The notes beneath the pieces are model-generated. The model had not been told where the DNA came from. It was given only the letters and a program-made list of their open reading frames with translations, and made no database searches. From Caprella mutica (taxonomy: Eukaryota > Arthropoda > Malacostraca > Amphipoda > Caprellidae), in the NCBI GenBank assembly GCA_947561585.1, contig CANNZV010002346.1, forward strand, positions 62,001-126,000: DNA of 64,000 nucleotides. The letters run 5' to 3'. Both the position numbers and the translations under genes were made by a program. The first letter of the stretch is position 1. The number at the start of each line of letters is the position of its first letter. Positions 46,464 to 57,531 of this stretch are shown here, one piece after another.

Positions 46464-49400
46464 TCATTCCTCCACGTTCATCATCCTCTCTCTCGCCCTC
46501 CACATCCTCAGCACTATACCTCTCCTCTCCGCTTCACCTTGTTCTCCAAACAGAAAACATCCCATCACCTCCTCTCTATCCATCACTCTCGGTCTCTGTA
46601 GCTCCACTGCCTCTCTCCTAACTTCCTCCAGCCTGTCACAATCGAGTACAAAGTGCTGCTGGTCCTCAAGTTCAAAATCACACAGCCTGCACTCCCTACT
46701 CTCTCCCCACCTTCTGTCGCCAAGTCTCATGCAGTTGGTTCTAGCAGCGAACCAAATTCTCGACTCCAAGCTCCCACCATAGTCCTCCTCTCTCATCTCC
46801 AGCTTAAACCTCCTGTATATCCTCAGACTACTCTTAGATTCCATCTCCATCCTCCATTCAGCCTCCACCACTCTGGCCACTCTTCTCTTCACTTCACTTC
46901 CGCTCATCTCCTTCAACTCCTCCTCTCCCACCATCGCCCACTGCAAACACCTTCTAGTCTCCTCCCACCACTCACTTCTTCTTCCTTCTCTGCTGCTTCC
47001 CATGATCATCCGCAGCATCCTATTATCTCCCTGCTCCACTCTTCTCGCATACTGAATTCTTCCTCTGGCCACCCTGCTCCTTACTGTGCCAATGCCAACT
47101 TCACCCCTCATTCCAGCTACTGTGGCCCATTTTGGCGCTCCCAGCATTCTTCTCATGGCTGCATTCTCCTGCTTTTGAATCTCCCGTATATCCTCCACCC
47201 TCATTCTCACCACCTCCGAGCCATACAGCACTCTCGGCAACACCACTCCCTTCCAATATCCCTTACCAATCAGCACTCTGTGGCAGCTCTTCTCTATTAC
47301 ACTGCTAGTGAGCATGCTCATCTTCTTTGCTGTCGTAACCATCTGCTCTCTCTGTCCTTTAAATAAATTCCTCTGTCCTTGCACCTTTACACCCAAATAC
47401 CTCATCTCCTCAACAACCGCTATCCCTTCTACCTCTACCACTGCCTCATCTGAGTTAAAGATCATGCATTGACTCTTCCTTGCATTAATTTCCAGCCCAT
47501 ATCTCTCCGCAACCTCAGTCAGCTCCACAACTCCCTCTCCTGCCTCTCGGACGCTTCTCGTCAGTATCAACCCGTCGTCAGCATAGAACAGGCATGCAAC
47601 ACGTGTTCCTCCAATCCTCACCCCCTAAATCAGTCTCCTCAGTGCCTCTATCATCTTATAGGTGAGCAACTTGAACAGAAGTGTTGATGCTGTGCATCCC
47701 TGTCTGATCCCGCTTTCCACTTCTATCTCCACATGCCTATCCTCACCCAATTCCACTCTCGTCTTATCTTCACAGTACACCCTCTTGAAAACCTCCAGCA
47801 CCTCCCCCGGTATCCTATACTCCTTCAGCACCTCCAGAATTGTTTCTCTCCTAACAGAGTCAAAAGCCTTCTTGAAGTCAACTGCAACAACAACCATCAT
47901 CTCCTTCCTCCTGTAGCTCTCCTGCACACACTCCTGTAGCACATACAAGTTGTCCACAATGTTACTCCCTGCCGTGAATCCTGCCTGTTCATCTCTCCTC
48001 ATTCCGCTCTCAAACACATGTCCCTCTATCTTATCTCTCAGGGCTCCCATCAGTATCTTGTAGGAGACATCTGTTATGGCAATGGGCCTCATGTCTGATA
48101 CGGTTGGTTTCCGTATCTTTGGCACCATTACAGTTCGTGTGGTTTTCCAACCTTCAGGGATGTCTCCCTCCTCAATCAATCTCCTGTAACTTTCCTCCAA
48201 TCTTCCCAGCACCACATCACTTTTCTCCATCACCTTATACATCTCCGCCTTCATGCCGTCCAGTCCTCCTGCTTTCCCATTCTTCAGTTTCTTTATTGCC
48301 TTTCCAATGTCCTCCTTGCTTAAATCGATTGCTGCCACCTTTATTCTTCTGTATGGGTCTGCCACGATCCTTGGTAATGTCCTCTGTCTATCTCTTTCCT
48401 CTTCCTCTCCCTCCATGATTCTTCTTCTTCTGAGCTCACCGTTATAATTCCTCTTCTCCACCTCATTCCACATCTCTCCCATTCTATTTGGGTGTCTCCG
48501 GTAAACTCCTCCCCAGAACAAGCTCATTTCCCTCTTCATGTCTTCCTCTCCCAGCCGCTCTCCACTCTCCCCGAAGATTGCGAATTCCTTCCTATGCATC
48601 TCTTTTCCTCTCAACTTGTTAATATTCTCCCAGAGTCCTCCGCACCTTCCATTTCTTCTGATCCCACTTACAATCTTGTCCTCATATATTTGCATCTGTT
48701 CTCTTATCAGACATGCTACCTTCATCTTCTGCTGCTTATACCTGTTCCATGCTTCCTGTTTGCCAATCTCCATCCTCCAACTCCTATGGACCTTGTTCAA
48801 TCTCCTTCTTTCATTAATTCCTTTTCTTATTTCTTCATTTATCCAAGGTTGTTCCTTCCCTCCTTCTGCTCCTTCCTTTCGCCTATACTTGACTTGTAGA
48901 TTCTCCTTTGCTGCCTGCCTCATAACATCATTAATAACTTCCAAATTTCCGTCCTGTCCATCACTCAACTTCTCCTCCACCTGTCTCCTGTATCTTCTTA
49001 TTCTTTCAGTTGTATATCTGAAGTACTCTCTTTCATGCCATCCGTCACCCTGTCTAACCTTCACCTGTTTCCTAATTTTGAAGTAGGCCGTGATCATACA
49101 GTGGTCTGAGAAGTCTATCTCCTCTCTCTCCTCATCGATGATCATCCTAGTGAATCGTTGCTGTGCCTGATCATTTGCAACAACAAAGTCTATGACACTC
49201 CTCTGCTCACCTCGCTCCCACGTGTATACACCCTCACATCTCTCATCCAGGTTCAATAGGCTCAACCCCTGCCTCTCCAAGAACTCACTGACAAGTCTTC
49301 CAGTTTCATTTTCCTCCTGATACCCAATGTATCCCAGATGCCCATTGAAGTCTCCCACCAGAATCACCTCTCGTCCATCTGCAGTGCCCCGCTCCTCAAT

Positions 49401-49997
49401 TTGTCCTATCTCTTCCAGGATTCTCTCATTGTATTGTCTCACTTCTGCGTCATTGCCAGTCCTCAGGTATACTATCACTATGGTCATATTCATGTCTCCA
49501 ACATTTCCATCCATATGCAACAAATCTCTACTCCTCGTCTCCATCTTCTCCATAAATAAATCTTCCTTCCTGTAGATGCACATCAGTCCTCCACCTCTCC
49601 TATCTTGCAGTTCCCTCATACTGTGCTTTACTACCAACTTCTCTCCAATCCTCAGATCATCCACCTTCTTCTGAGTCTCTGTCAAGCACAATATCATATT
49701 CTCACCCACCATATCCCAGTCTGCAGAATATGTGAGATATTTGGGATATTCTCTCCGAACAATTTTGAATTAATTCCTATATTTACATTAATTTTGCTAC
49801 GAACACTTCTGAATTAATTCCTACATTTACATTAATTTTGCTACGAACAAAATAAGAGATCTCTACGAACACTTTACCAGTTTCTGCAGACTGGACCATA
49901 TCCATCAGCTCTACACTTTTCACCCTGCTAAGACCCTGCACATTTATTACTTTCAGACACAGTTCCTCCTCAAGCTTCTCTCCTCCCTTTGCTTTCA
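46464..49997 (-). pseudogene. LINE ORF2: endonuclease, RT, C-terminal CCHC
   Basis: Endonuclease opens LKVINVQGLSRVKSVELMDM (49964 on), is split by MITE-B, and resumes with ILCLTETQKK, VILVGDFNGHLGY and DFSDHCMI. RT follows: KLKNGKAGGLDGMKAEMYK, RPIAITDVSYKILMGAL, VDFKKAFDSVRRETIL, ESGIRQGCTAS and, after a TAG at 47625-47627, ACLFYADDGLIL. The tail has CRLCDFELEDQQHFVLDC, a zinc-knuckle-like motif. Apart from one nonsense codon and the MITE the frame is open over more than 1,000 codons. The coding strand is purine-rich. The first residues lie in the -1 frame relative to ORF1 without an ATG before the endonuclease. Confidence 0.9.
49716..49894. mobile_element. MITE-B, 179 bp, in LINE endonuclease
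   Basis: CCAGTCTGCAGAATATG...TTTCTGCAGACTGG, perfect duplication ACCATATC (49708-49715, 49895-49902). Excision of the insert and one repeat restores the ORF2 frame (MDMVGENM). Confidence 0.93.
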
Positions 49998-50007
49998 AAA
50001 ATTTCTT
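49995..50007 (-). promoter_or_regulatory. Candidate -1 frameshift site between LINE ORF1 and ORF2
   Basis: At the ORF1 end the codons are AGA AAT TTT TGA. The heptamer A AAT TTT fits the X XXY YYZ slippery pattern, directly before the stop. A -1 slip continues as TTG AAA GCA into ORF2, which has no ATG ahead of the endonuclease start. The overlap with ORF2 is eight codons. Use in translation is inferred. Confidence 0.45.
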
Positions 50008-50294
50008 TTCTTTGGCTTAGCTCCACCTCCGGCTGCTTCAAACCTCTCTCCCTGATCTCGGCCATCCTGCCCTCCCTGTGCTGCTATCTCTTCTGCTATT
50101 TCTCGTTCTCCTTTATCTTCCTCATTAACCACCACTTCATCATTATTATTTTCCTCCACTCTAATCACCCTTCCTCTTCTTATGATGAACCTTGCTCCAC
50201 CTTTGCTTCTCTTTTCCCTTAATTCCATCTTCAGTTTCATGTCTTTTTCTCTTTCCTGCATAGTCATATCTCTTGATATGCCAAGTAATAAAGC

Positions 50295-50681
50295 ATGTCC
50301 AAACTCGCCATTTTAATGGCGAGTTTGTGACAGTTATTTTGAGCTCTTCAATTGCAAATGGCGAGTTTTTTCTATTTTTCAGTCCAGTCTGCAGAAACTG
50401 GTAAAGTGTTCGTAGAGATCTCTTATTCTGTTCGTAGCATAAATAATGTAAATATAGGAATTAATTCAGAAGTGTTCGTAGCAAAATTAATGTAAATATA
50501 GGAATTAATTCAAAATTGTTCGGAGAGAAAATCCCAAATTCTCCCATATTCTGCAGACTGGATTTTTCTCCTATGCTACAATGTTATTTTGGAGAGAATT
50601 AATGATAATTTGATCATTTTGGAGAGAATTTGTTGAATTTTGGAGAGAGCTGGAGAGACAAATGGTGAGTTTATGAGACAT
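50295..50681. mobile_element. MITE (GGCGAGTTT type) with nested MITE-B
   Basis: Outer ends ATGTCCAAACTCGCCAT and ATGGTGAGTTTATGAGACAT are imperfect inverted repeats, resembling MITE-D in having paired GGCGA motifs. A second MITE-B (50384-50561, CCAGTCTGCAGAAACTGG...ATTCTGCAGACTGG) lies inside, in opposite orientation to the 49716 copy. ATTTTTC flanks it on both sides, but two extra bases on the left keep the duplication uncertain. Confidence 0.7.
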
Positions 50682-51169
50682 ACAATTTTACTTGGTTGAT
50701 ATGAACACCCTCTCAAAATTCTTCGAGTGTCTCAGCTTACTTGCGTTCTTGAGAATGTCTCTTTTCTCCTCCTCATTACCCATTTTTACCAGCATAGGTC
50801 TTCTCTTATTCTCTGTCTTCATCCCTAATCTTATTACTTTTTCTATCTTGAGATCTTTCATACCCAATTCCTCTACAAATATTCTCCCGCAATTGTCCTC
50901 ATCCTCTCTGTATCTCTCTTCTGCTTCACTGTTGGTTGATTCTATCACATTGAATAGCATTATATTCTTCTTCCTTCTCTCTCTTTCAATTTCTTCCAGC
51001 TTCATACCAATCTCCTCCATCTTTCTTCCCTCCATTCCTGTGTCCTTTTTTACTTGTTCTACACCTTTATTCACTATCTCCTGCTTCATACCCTCCAATT
51101 CCTGTCTGATCACCACGCCTCTCTTCTCTCCGTCAAAGTCTTTCATATCTTTCTTCACGTCTTCCATTT

Positions 51170-51782
51170 TTTTTTTTTTTTTTTTTTTTTATAATGTGTT
51201 TATTAAGTTTATTAATATTTACACATGAGCTCATTTCAGGATGGCTCAGACCATGATATCTATAACCTATCTAGCTCTCTTCCAGAACAGGGTTCTCTTC
51301 CACGACTTCATCTTGCTATCAGCAAGATTAAGTGTGTACTTGGAAAGGGACACAACTAACCAGGGTTCTCTTCCGCTACTTCACCTTGCTAGCAGCAAAG
51401 TGAAGTGTGTACTGGGAAAAGGGAAACAACTAACCAGGGTTCTCTTCCGCTACTTCACCCTGCTAGCAGCAAGGTGAAGTGTGTACTGAGAAAAAACTAA
51501 CCAGGGTTCTCTTCCACTACTTCACCTTGCTAGAAGCAAGATGAAATGTGTACTGGGAAAAGTATTGATACATATGGGACATGAAAAATAAAGATTTCTA
51601 TGATTAAATTAAAATGTAAGATTAAAATGTGGGAAGTCCTTGACCCATCTTCCCTGGGTCAAGCCAGCCAACCAAAGTCAAGGTCCTTTTGAAGTTATTC
51701 ACACTTGCTTTTGAAGAAAAAAAAATTTGGCTTGACCCATTAATCACAGAATTCTCAACATTTGAGTGTTAGTAACATATTC
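51170..51782 (-). mobile_element. Poly(A)-tailed retro-insert with hairpin minisatellite
   Basis: Flanked by CACGTCTTCCATTT on both sides (51156-51169, 51783-51796). The 22-T run at its left end is the poly(A) tail of a minus-strand insert, preceded on that strand by AATAAACTTAATAAACAC. The interior at 51287-51562 is four tandem units of 67-74 bp with GGGTTCTCTTCC and the self-complementary CTTCACCTTGCTAGCAGCAA/GGTGAAG. No protein recognised; a SINE-like element or processed noncoding RNA is possible. Confidence 0.8.
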
Positions 51783-51830
51783 CACGTCTTCCATTTCTTG
51801 TTTCATATTTTCAAACTTTCCCTCTTGATA

Positions 51831-53880
51831 AAAAAATATATTTTTTTAGTATTTTTTTCAGTATTTTAAAAGGATGAGGGTTACGCTTGTATTGCTACAG
51901 CACCTCAACGATATCCATCATCATTATATGCTCCCAATCGCACACATAAATCCTGAAAATATTCCCGCCTGACAATTAAAACTAATATATTTTTCTCTTT
52001 CAAAAAAAATTAAAAATACCATTTAAAAATACAATGCAAAGATAAGAATAAAAAGGAACACCCAACCATAATCAATCGATTGCTCCAGCATAGTAACTTT
52101 TCCTTCAAACAAACTAGAAATAGCTATTTAAAATCTTTCCATGCACATCCACACAATCACATGCACCACACACACATTTCATACATACCAATATACACAC
52201 ATCATTTTTTCCTTTTAATCAAAATTCAAAGTAAAACTGAAAAATAATAAAAGTTATAAAAATATATAATTGCACTGAAAGACTAGATTATGTTACTCAC
52301 TCGATCCAATTCACCCAATATCTCTTTTCTCTTTCTCCACATTGCACCAATGAACCTTTTACAGTCCTCACTTCTCTCAACCCCCACAAATAAACACACC
52401 TCTGCCATACTCTTTCCCTCAAATCCATTAACATTTCTTACTTCATTTAGAGCCATACAACTTATCAGAAAGTGTTCTTGGGTTTCTTCCTCACCAGTAC
52501 CACACAATCGACAATGTACTGGTTTATTTTCGAACCTCTTTCTCCAATTCAACTTCAAAGTATTACTCCTGGCTCTAAACAGTAAGCATGAATTGAAGGT
52601 GTTGTCATAAAAATTTTCGGCCTTAATGGCTCTTTTGTAACTACAATACATTTCAATAGAACTCTTCTCTTCCAATTCACTCAACCACTTCCTTTCCTCT
52701 GTTTCATGTACTCTCCTACTTATTTCTGTTTCAGATAACCGCGATAGCCCTGGCAGATCTGACACACCAATGCATTCCATGTACTCCACTACAATCCTCA
52801 TCCACTTATCATACCCCTTATCAAACATATCTTCTACAACACATTTCATTAATTCACATGAACCATTCATTATATTTCTAACATATTTAAGTTTGGATTT
52901 CATATCCCTGGTGACCACAGATGACATTCCGAGTTCTCCCCGTAAAGCAACAATAGGGGTGTATCCCGGAGCACCAAGAATGAACCTCATCACACTGTTC
53001 TCAACTCTCTGAAGTTTCTCCATATCTCCCTTAGTCCAGTCAATAACTGATGAAGCAAACATTATAGAAGGTATCACTACAGACTCCCAATAGGTTTTCC
53101 CTATCATTACTTTATTGCATGATCGCATAATAACAGAATATGTCATGTTAGTCATTTTTTTAGATTTATTAATTTTGTTTTCTTTATATGATTTGAATAT
53201 GTCATGTCCAACAGTTACCCCCAGGTATTTCATACTTTTAACAGATTTTACACCCTCCACTTCTGCTGGGCCACCAGCCATATTCATCACAACCAAATTA
53301 CATTTGCTTTTATTGATTTTCAGTCCTATATCTCCTGCTGCCTTCACTAGAGTTCTAATGAGTATTCTCATGTCATCTACACTCTTGGCAAGCAGGAGAC
53401 CATCATCTGCAAACAGCAAGATAGGAATGAAGAAATTGTCATTTTTGAATCCAACCTTTGTAGCATAGATCTTTCTAACTATATGGTTAAGTAACATGAC
53501 AAATAGCCAGGGTGATCCAGTACAGCCTTGTCTGATACCACTAGTTACTTCCAAATCTCCCAATTCACGGTTATTAAAGAACAAAGTAGTACTGTCACCC
53601 AAATACAGCTTAGAAATCACATCAATTAATTTTGGATCACATTTATGTTGCTTCATAGTACAAATTAACCGATGTCTATCCACCGAATCAAAGGCTTTGG
53701 AAAAGTCAATGGCAACAATAAGAAGTGGCATCCTCATTTTTCTTGATTCAATGATGCAGTATCTAAGGATTAATATGTTGTCTTCAACTCTTCTTCCGCT
53801 GGTAAAGCCTGCTTGGTTATCTAGAACATTCTCATTCATCTCCATATGCTCTACAAGCTTGTCCTTGCATAACCCCATGA
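51831..53880 (-). mobile_element. 5'-truncated LINE, same family
   Basis: ORF2 segment plus about 450 bp of 3' untranslated sequence ending in an A/T-rich tail near 51831, where it abuts the ORF1 remnant of the neighbouring LINE. No clear target duplication was found. The endonuclease and early RT are missing. Confidence 0.75.
52283..53878 (-). CDS. LINE ORF2 partial: RT and C-terminal CCHC
   Basis: An open 531-codon frame starting inside RT: DNQAGFTSGRRVEDNILILR, IVAIDFSKAFDSVDRHRL, SGIRQGCTGSPWLF and ILLFADDGLLLAKSVDD (catalytic ADD), then KINKSKCNLVVM, SVKSMKYLGVTVGH, the thumb, and a C-terminal CRLCGTGEEETQEHFLISC. About 35-45% similar by eye to the element ending at 46464, so the same family but a different subfamily. 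The ATG listed is not a native start; the 5' truncation point is around 53880. Host-strand composition is AT-richer than its relative. Confidence 0.9.
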   Translation of the reverse strand: MGLCKDKLVEHMEMNENVLDNQAGFTSGRRVEDNILILRYCIIESRKMRMPLLIVAIDFSKAFDSVDRHRLICTMKQHKCDPKLIDVISKLYLGDSTTLFFNNRELGDLEVTSGIRQGCTGSPWLFVMLLNHIVRKIYATKVGFKNDNFFIPILLFADDGLLLAKSVDDMRILIRTLVKAAGDIGLKINKSKCNLVVMNMAGGPAEVEGVKSVKSMKYLGVTVGHDIFKSYKENKINKSKKMTNMTYSVIMRSCNKVMIGKTYWESVVIPSIMFASSVIDWTKGDMEKLQRVENSVMRFILGAPGYTPIVALRGELGMSSVVTRDMKSKLKYVRNIMNGSCELMKCVVEDMFDKGYDKWMRIVVEYMECIGVSDLPGLSRLSETEISRRVHETEERKWLSELEEKSSIEMYCSYKRAIKAENFYDNTFNSCLLFRARSNTLKLNWRKRFENKPVHCRLCGTGEEETQEHFLISCMALNEVRNVNGFEGKSMAEVCLFVGVERSEDCKRFIGAMWRKRKEILGELDRVSNII

Positions 53881-53889
53881 AAATTTATC

Positions 53890-54311
53890 CCTAATTAATT
53901 AGCGATATTATCTCCTAAACCACGGAATCATACACATTGAAGTGGATGTACGGGAACGCTAACCATGATATACCTACTCTATAAGGTACGCTCGCAAAAG
54001 ACACGAAATTGAGTTTCTTCTGCGCAGCCCCCTCTTGTGACGTCATAGAGGATGGTTTCCGATGGTATTGTGTATTAAATTGTTTTCACTCGTATAGCAA
54101 ATTCATTTTGAAAGTATCAATTATCATTGTTTCTTTTTATTTATTTAGGTAATATTAAGAAATCAGAAAAATGGTAAATAAGATTTAATAATCATAAATA
54201 TTAATAAAGAAGCATTAATAAATTGAATTATTTTTCCTTTGGTTCAGAATTAGTATTTTCAATAATAAATAGTCTCAGGGAATTTTTTAAGTTATAAGAC
54301 ATAATTTGGTA
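53890..54311. other. Unassigned spacer
   Basis: No ORF, paired ends or RNA gene recognised between the truncated LINE and the palindromic element. 58385-58523 is likewise unassigned. Confidence 0.5.
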
Positions 54312-54996
54312 CAATAATACAGGGGCGTATCTAGGATTCAGTCAAGGGGGGGGGGCACTTTTCAAAAAAAATTAACGTTTCTGAAAAAAATCTACGGATA
54401 ATTCCTCAGACTGGTGCAGCTATTTGATTATTTCAATTGCTTTGAACTTGCTTACACTGTGTTCCTTCGGAAGCGTCCTCTTTTAAATTGCGAAATTGGA
54501 GGACGTCATTATGTTCATAAAGAATAGATTTTATCCTATTAATATTAGCATTTTTCCAAAACCTTAAATTTTTTTTTGAATTTTAGAAGAAATGCATCGT
54601 CCTGTAGTCGGTGTTTGCCAAAACACCTTCTTCTTCAACAGTATGTCGAAAATTCACGCTTCACTCCATGACAAGTGGAAGGGCGGCTAAATCTTACCAC
54701 CTGAAAAAGTTCACTAGAACTCGTGGTCTATTCAATGAAACTGGTTCTATTCACAAGAAAAGCAAATGATAACAAAACCAAAAAGAACAGAAACAGTGAT
54801 TCAGGAGGTGAAGAGTTTCTATGAAGAGCCCCCAGAGCCCCCAGTTTCTCAGTAGATTTCACCAACCATAACTTCGTTGTGGAGAATCGTCAGGAACACT
54901 AATGAAAATCCCTGAAATATCAACGGAATAAATGATAGGTATGATGCTAAGGTAATATCTTTGTTGCCATTATTAATTGAATGGATATACACTATA

Positions 54997-55844
54997 CAGG
55001 CATCCCCCGCTTTAGTTACCAAATCATGACTCAGTTTAGTTACCAAACGGTAACTAAAGCGAATAAATGTAACAAGAAATTTATAATTGTCACTCCTTGA
55101 TTTATACCTCATTTTCTATGAGTTATAGAAAGAAAATTCATTATTAGAGTAAAACGTATCTAAGCATATTATTAATAATATACAGTCTTTCATTGTATGT
55201 GCATGACTGTGACGAAAAGTTTAAAGTCGTGCATTTACTAAATGTTTTAAAATCCATCCATAGCTTAACTCTCATTCAGTATAGATGAGTAATTAATAGA
55301 TACTTAATTAAACTTCTATAATTGTTGTGCTACATTTAACAAACAGCAATTTTATGCTCTACGAAATATTTTTGGTAGCAGGGTACTAAGTTCCAAATTA
55401 TTGGTTGGTTCTACAATTTCGGACACGTCAGAAAAAAACTTATAAATTTAATTATTATTTAACTATTCAAAAATTATAAATTTAATTATTATTTAACTAT
55501 TTAAAAATTACAAATTTAACTATTATTGCAATTGGTATCATGGTTATCAATTGAAACAAAAGTTAAATAATGATTGCTATATAAAGATTTTCACGTGTTC
55601 GAAAATATGGAACCGTGCAATAACACGGAACTAACCCTAAAATGGGACATGTTGAATTTCTGAACCAATTGCTTCTAATAATCTCACCTGGATTATAATT
55701 TTGATTTTTTTAGTTACCGTGAAAAAATCACAAAAAATTGTCTCCGTTTTCTATGTCTACGAACGGTTCTTATTTCGAAACATATGACTCGAAATAAGTA
55801 CCACTTTTGTTAAAGTGAGTTGTACTTAAAGCAAGGCTTGCCTG
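54997..55844 (+). mobile_element. Tigger-like nonautonomous element, complete
   Basis: Starts CAGGCATCCCCCGCTTTAG and ends AAAGCAAGGCTTGCCTG, with TA on both sides (54995-54996, 55845-55846). CAGGC tips and TA duplication fit Tigger/pogo elements. The 848 bp have no intact transposase. A second, truncated copy is at 18103-18810. Confidence 0.85.
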
Positions 55845-55970
55845 TAATCTTTCATGCATTCCTTGATGATGATGGCAACTTGTCATCGGTTGATGGTGTT
55901 TCAAATCTCAGATTGCTACAGGACATTATTTGGTGCTAGTTTGCTATGCGATCTGATCATCATTTACTGG

Positions 55971-56353
55971 TTTGGCATGCGATCTATTTAGAATTTATTA
56001 GCAAATATAAAAGATACAAACAGGCATACGAGATACCAAATATATATAGTATTTTATTTCCTTGAATAATTAAATACCATTTACATATTCAAAGCCTTAA
56101 TATGGAAATACTTCAAGAAAATGTCGTTATATAAACTACATCCTACCAAACTTATATGAATATATAGTAAAAATAAGCAATTAATATATGTTTTTTTACT
56201 TTTAATGCATTGTGACAATATCATCTCGTCTATATTGTTTGTTTTGTATCATAGTTACTTAAAAAGAAAAATTATCATAATTATTAAAATTAAAATACAC
56301 ATAAAGCATTATCAGATCACATTAACCTCATAGATCGCATTCCAAACAAGCAA
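55971..56353. mobile_element. Probable MITE with GTTTGG ends
   Basis: GTTTGGCATGCGATCTATT on the left is the partner of ATAGATCGCATTCCAAAC on the right. The interval interrupts the left arm of the palindromic element. No duplication could be fixed. Confidence 0.55.
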
Positions 56354-56399
56354 CCCTTGTTTGGCCTATACTGCACCATTCTGCAACTCGTTCTACACT

Positions 56400-56770
56400 T
56401 TGGTGATGCAAGACGGCACTCCATCACATTGAACAAAATTCAACAAATGCAGTTCTAGAATTTCTCATTGAAAAGGTTAGAGGTCGATTCATTAGCAGAA
56501 GAACGGAAAATTCCTGGCCAGCACACAATCAATATCTCAACCCTTTGGATTTTCACTTCTTGGCTTCTGCACAAACTCGAGTTTATATATGAAAAAGAAT
56601 ATTCCATTGTGTCTCTTATACAAAGTGTTTAAAGTTTCGCTGAAAGGTATAACCCGAAGACCCCTAAGAAATTTGAAAGAATGTTTCGAAGTTTGCTTCG
56701 TTCTGTCTTCAGGCTGAAGGAGGTCATTTTCAACAACTTCTGTAGGGCCTCGGGAGATGTGGTTCATATG
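56400..56770 (+). pseudogene. IS630/Tc1-like transposase remnant, left arm
   Basis: Shifting plus-strand frames read LVMQDGTPSH, then AVLEFLIEKVRGRFISRRTE and NSWPAHNQYLNPLDFHF, the QDG.P.H and WPA.SPDLNPLDF signature of DDE transposases of the IS630/Tc1 group, followed by a decayed C-terminus (FERMFRSLLRSVFRLKEVIF). Nonfunctional. Confidence 0.7.
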
Positions 56771-57179
56771 ATATAGCCATATATATAGGACAATAAATGT
56801 TTAATAATAATATTTTCTTTGCCATCAACGTGGTGTATCTATGATGACAATTGATGCATTAGAAGTGCTTCTAATTCGCAATTTAAAAATGTCGTTTCTG
56901 ATGGAACACAGTGTGTCAGTGGATGTATTGTATAGTAAATAAGCTGTACCTATATCAAGTCTAATAGACTGATAGTTATTTAATTAATCACAATATTCAA
57001 TCATTGGCTGCAGCAAAAATAATCAAAACCATACTGATACACTGTGTTTCATCAAATAACGTATTTTTTAAATTGCGGATTAGAAGAACTTACAAGAACG
57101 ATGCAAGCTTCAGAACATTCTTGCATACTTTCTTGAAAGTCTTATTGTTATATATTTGAGTGGAGATTTGAGCACATTG

Positions 57180-57531
57180 TATACGAGACTCATTGGGATC
57201 TGTTTTTTTTTATACATAAACATATAAACTCGAGTTTGAGCAACAGCCCATATGCAAAAGTCCAAAGAGTTGAGATGTGGACTGTGTGCTGACCAGGAAT
57301 TTTATTTCCGTACTTCTGCTAGGTAATCACTCGACCTCGAAACTTTTCCTTAAATTCTAGAGCTGTCTTTGTGCAATGTGGTCTTGCATCCACCAAAGTG
57401 AAGAAGTTGTAGGCTGGGCCAAATAATGTGCTGGAACAATCAGAGTTTTGAAAACCATTAACTGGTAACAAGTTGCCATATTCATTAAAGGAATGATTTA
57501 AAAATTGGAACCATTCCATTAATAATTGCAA
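57180..57531 (-). pseudogene. IS630/Tc1-like transposase remnant, right arm
   Basis: Minus-strand frame AYNFFTLVDARPHCTKTALE followed by FKEKFRGRVIT, then frame-shifted IPGQHTVHISTLWTFA. It is the inverted duplicate of the remnant at 56400-56770, about as decayed. Confidence 0.65.

Larger units (their letters stand above)
49995..51167 (-). pseudogene. LINE ORF1 (coiled coil, RNA-binding-like), interrupted
   Basis: The part at 51167-50688 encodes a charged coiled-coil-like region (KMEEIGMKLEEIERERRKKN) and a domain ending GMKTENKRRPMLVKMGNEEE...NFERVFISTK. After a MITE block it resumes at about 50272 with MTMQEREKDMKLKMELREK, then GGARFIIRRGRVIRVEENNN, and ends AKPKKRNF at the TGA 49997-49995. 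A short N-terminal continuation (FENMKQEMEDVKKDM) lies beyond the minisatellite insert at 51797-51830. ORF1 proteins of LINEs bind element RNA. Confidence 0.75.
46341..51830 (-). mobile_element. LINE with ORF1/ORF2, carrying several inserts
   Basis: Minus-strand LINE. The 3' end has a 7-bp tail repeat (CATTGGA about three times, 46341-46360). ORF2 runs 49997-46464, ORF1 from about 51830 to 49995. Inserts: MITE-B at 49716-49894, a MITE pair at 50295-50681, and a poly(A)-tailed minisatellite element at 51170-51782. The 5' end meets another LINE of the same family at about 51830, so the full 5' end is not seen. Confidence 0.85.

Noticed and set aside
46351..49817. Many long plus-strand ORFs rich in Ser/Pro/Leu (e.g. 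46653-47366, 48538-49086)
   Set aside because: They are antisense shadows of the purine-rich LINE ORF2 on the minus strand and show no domain of their own.
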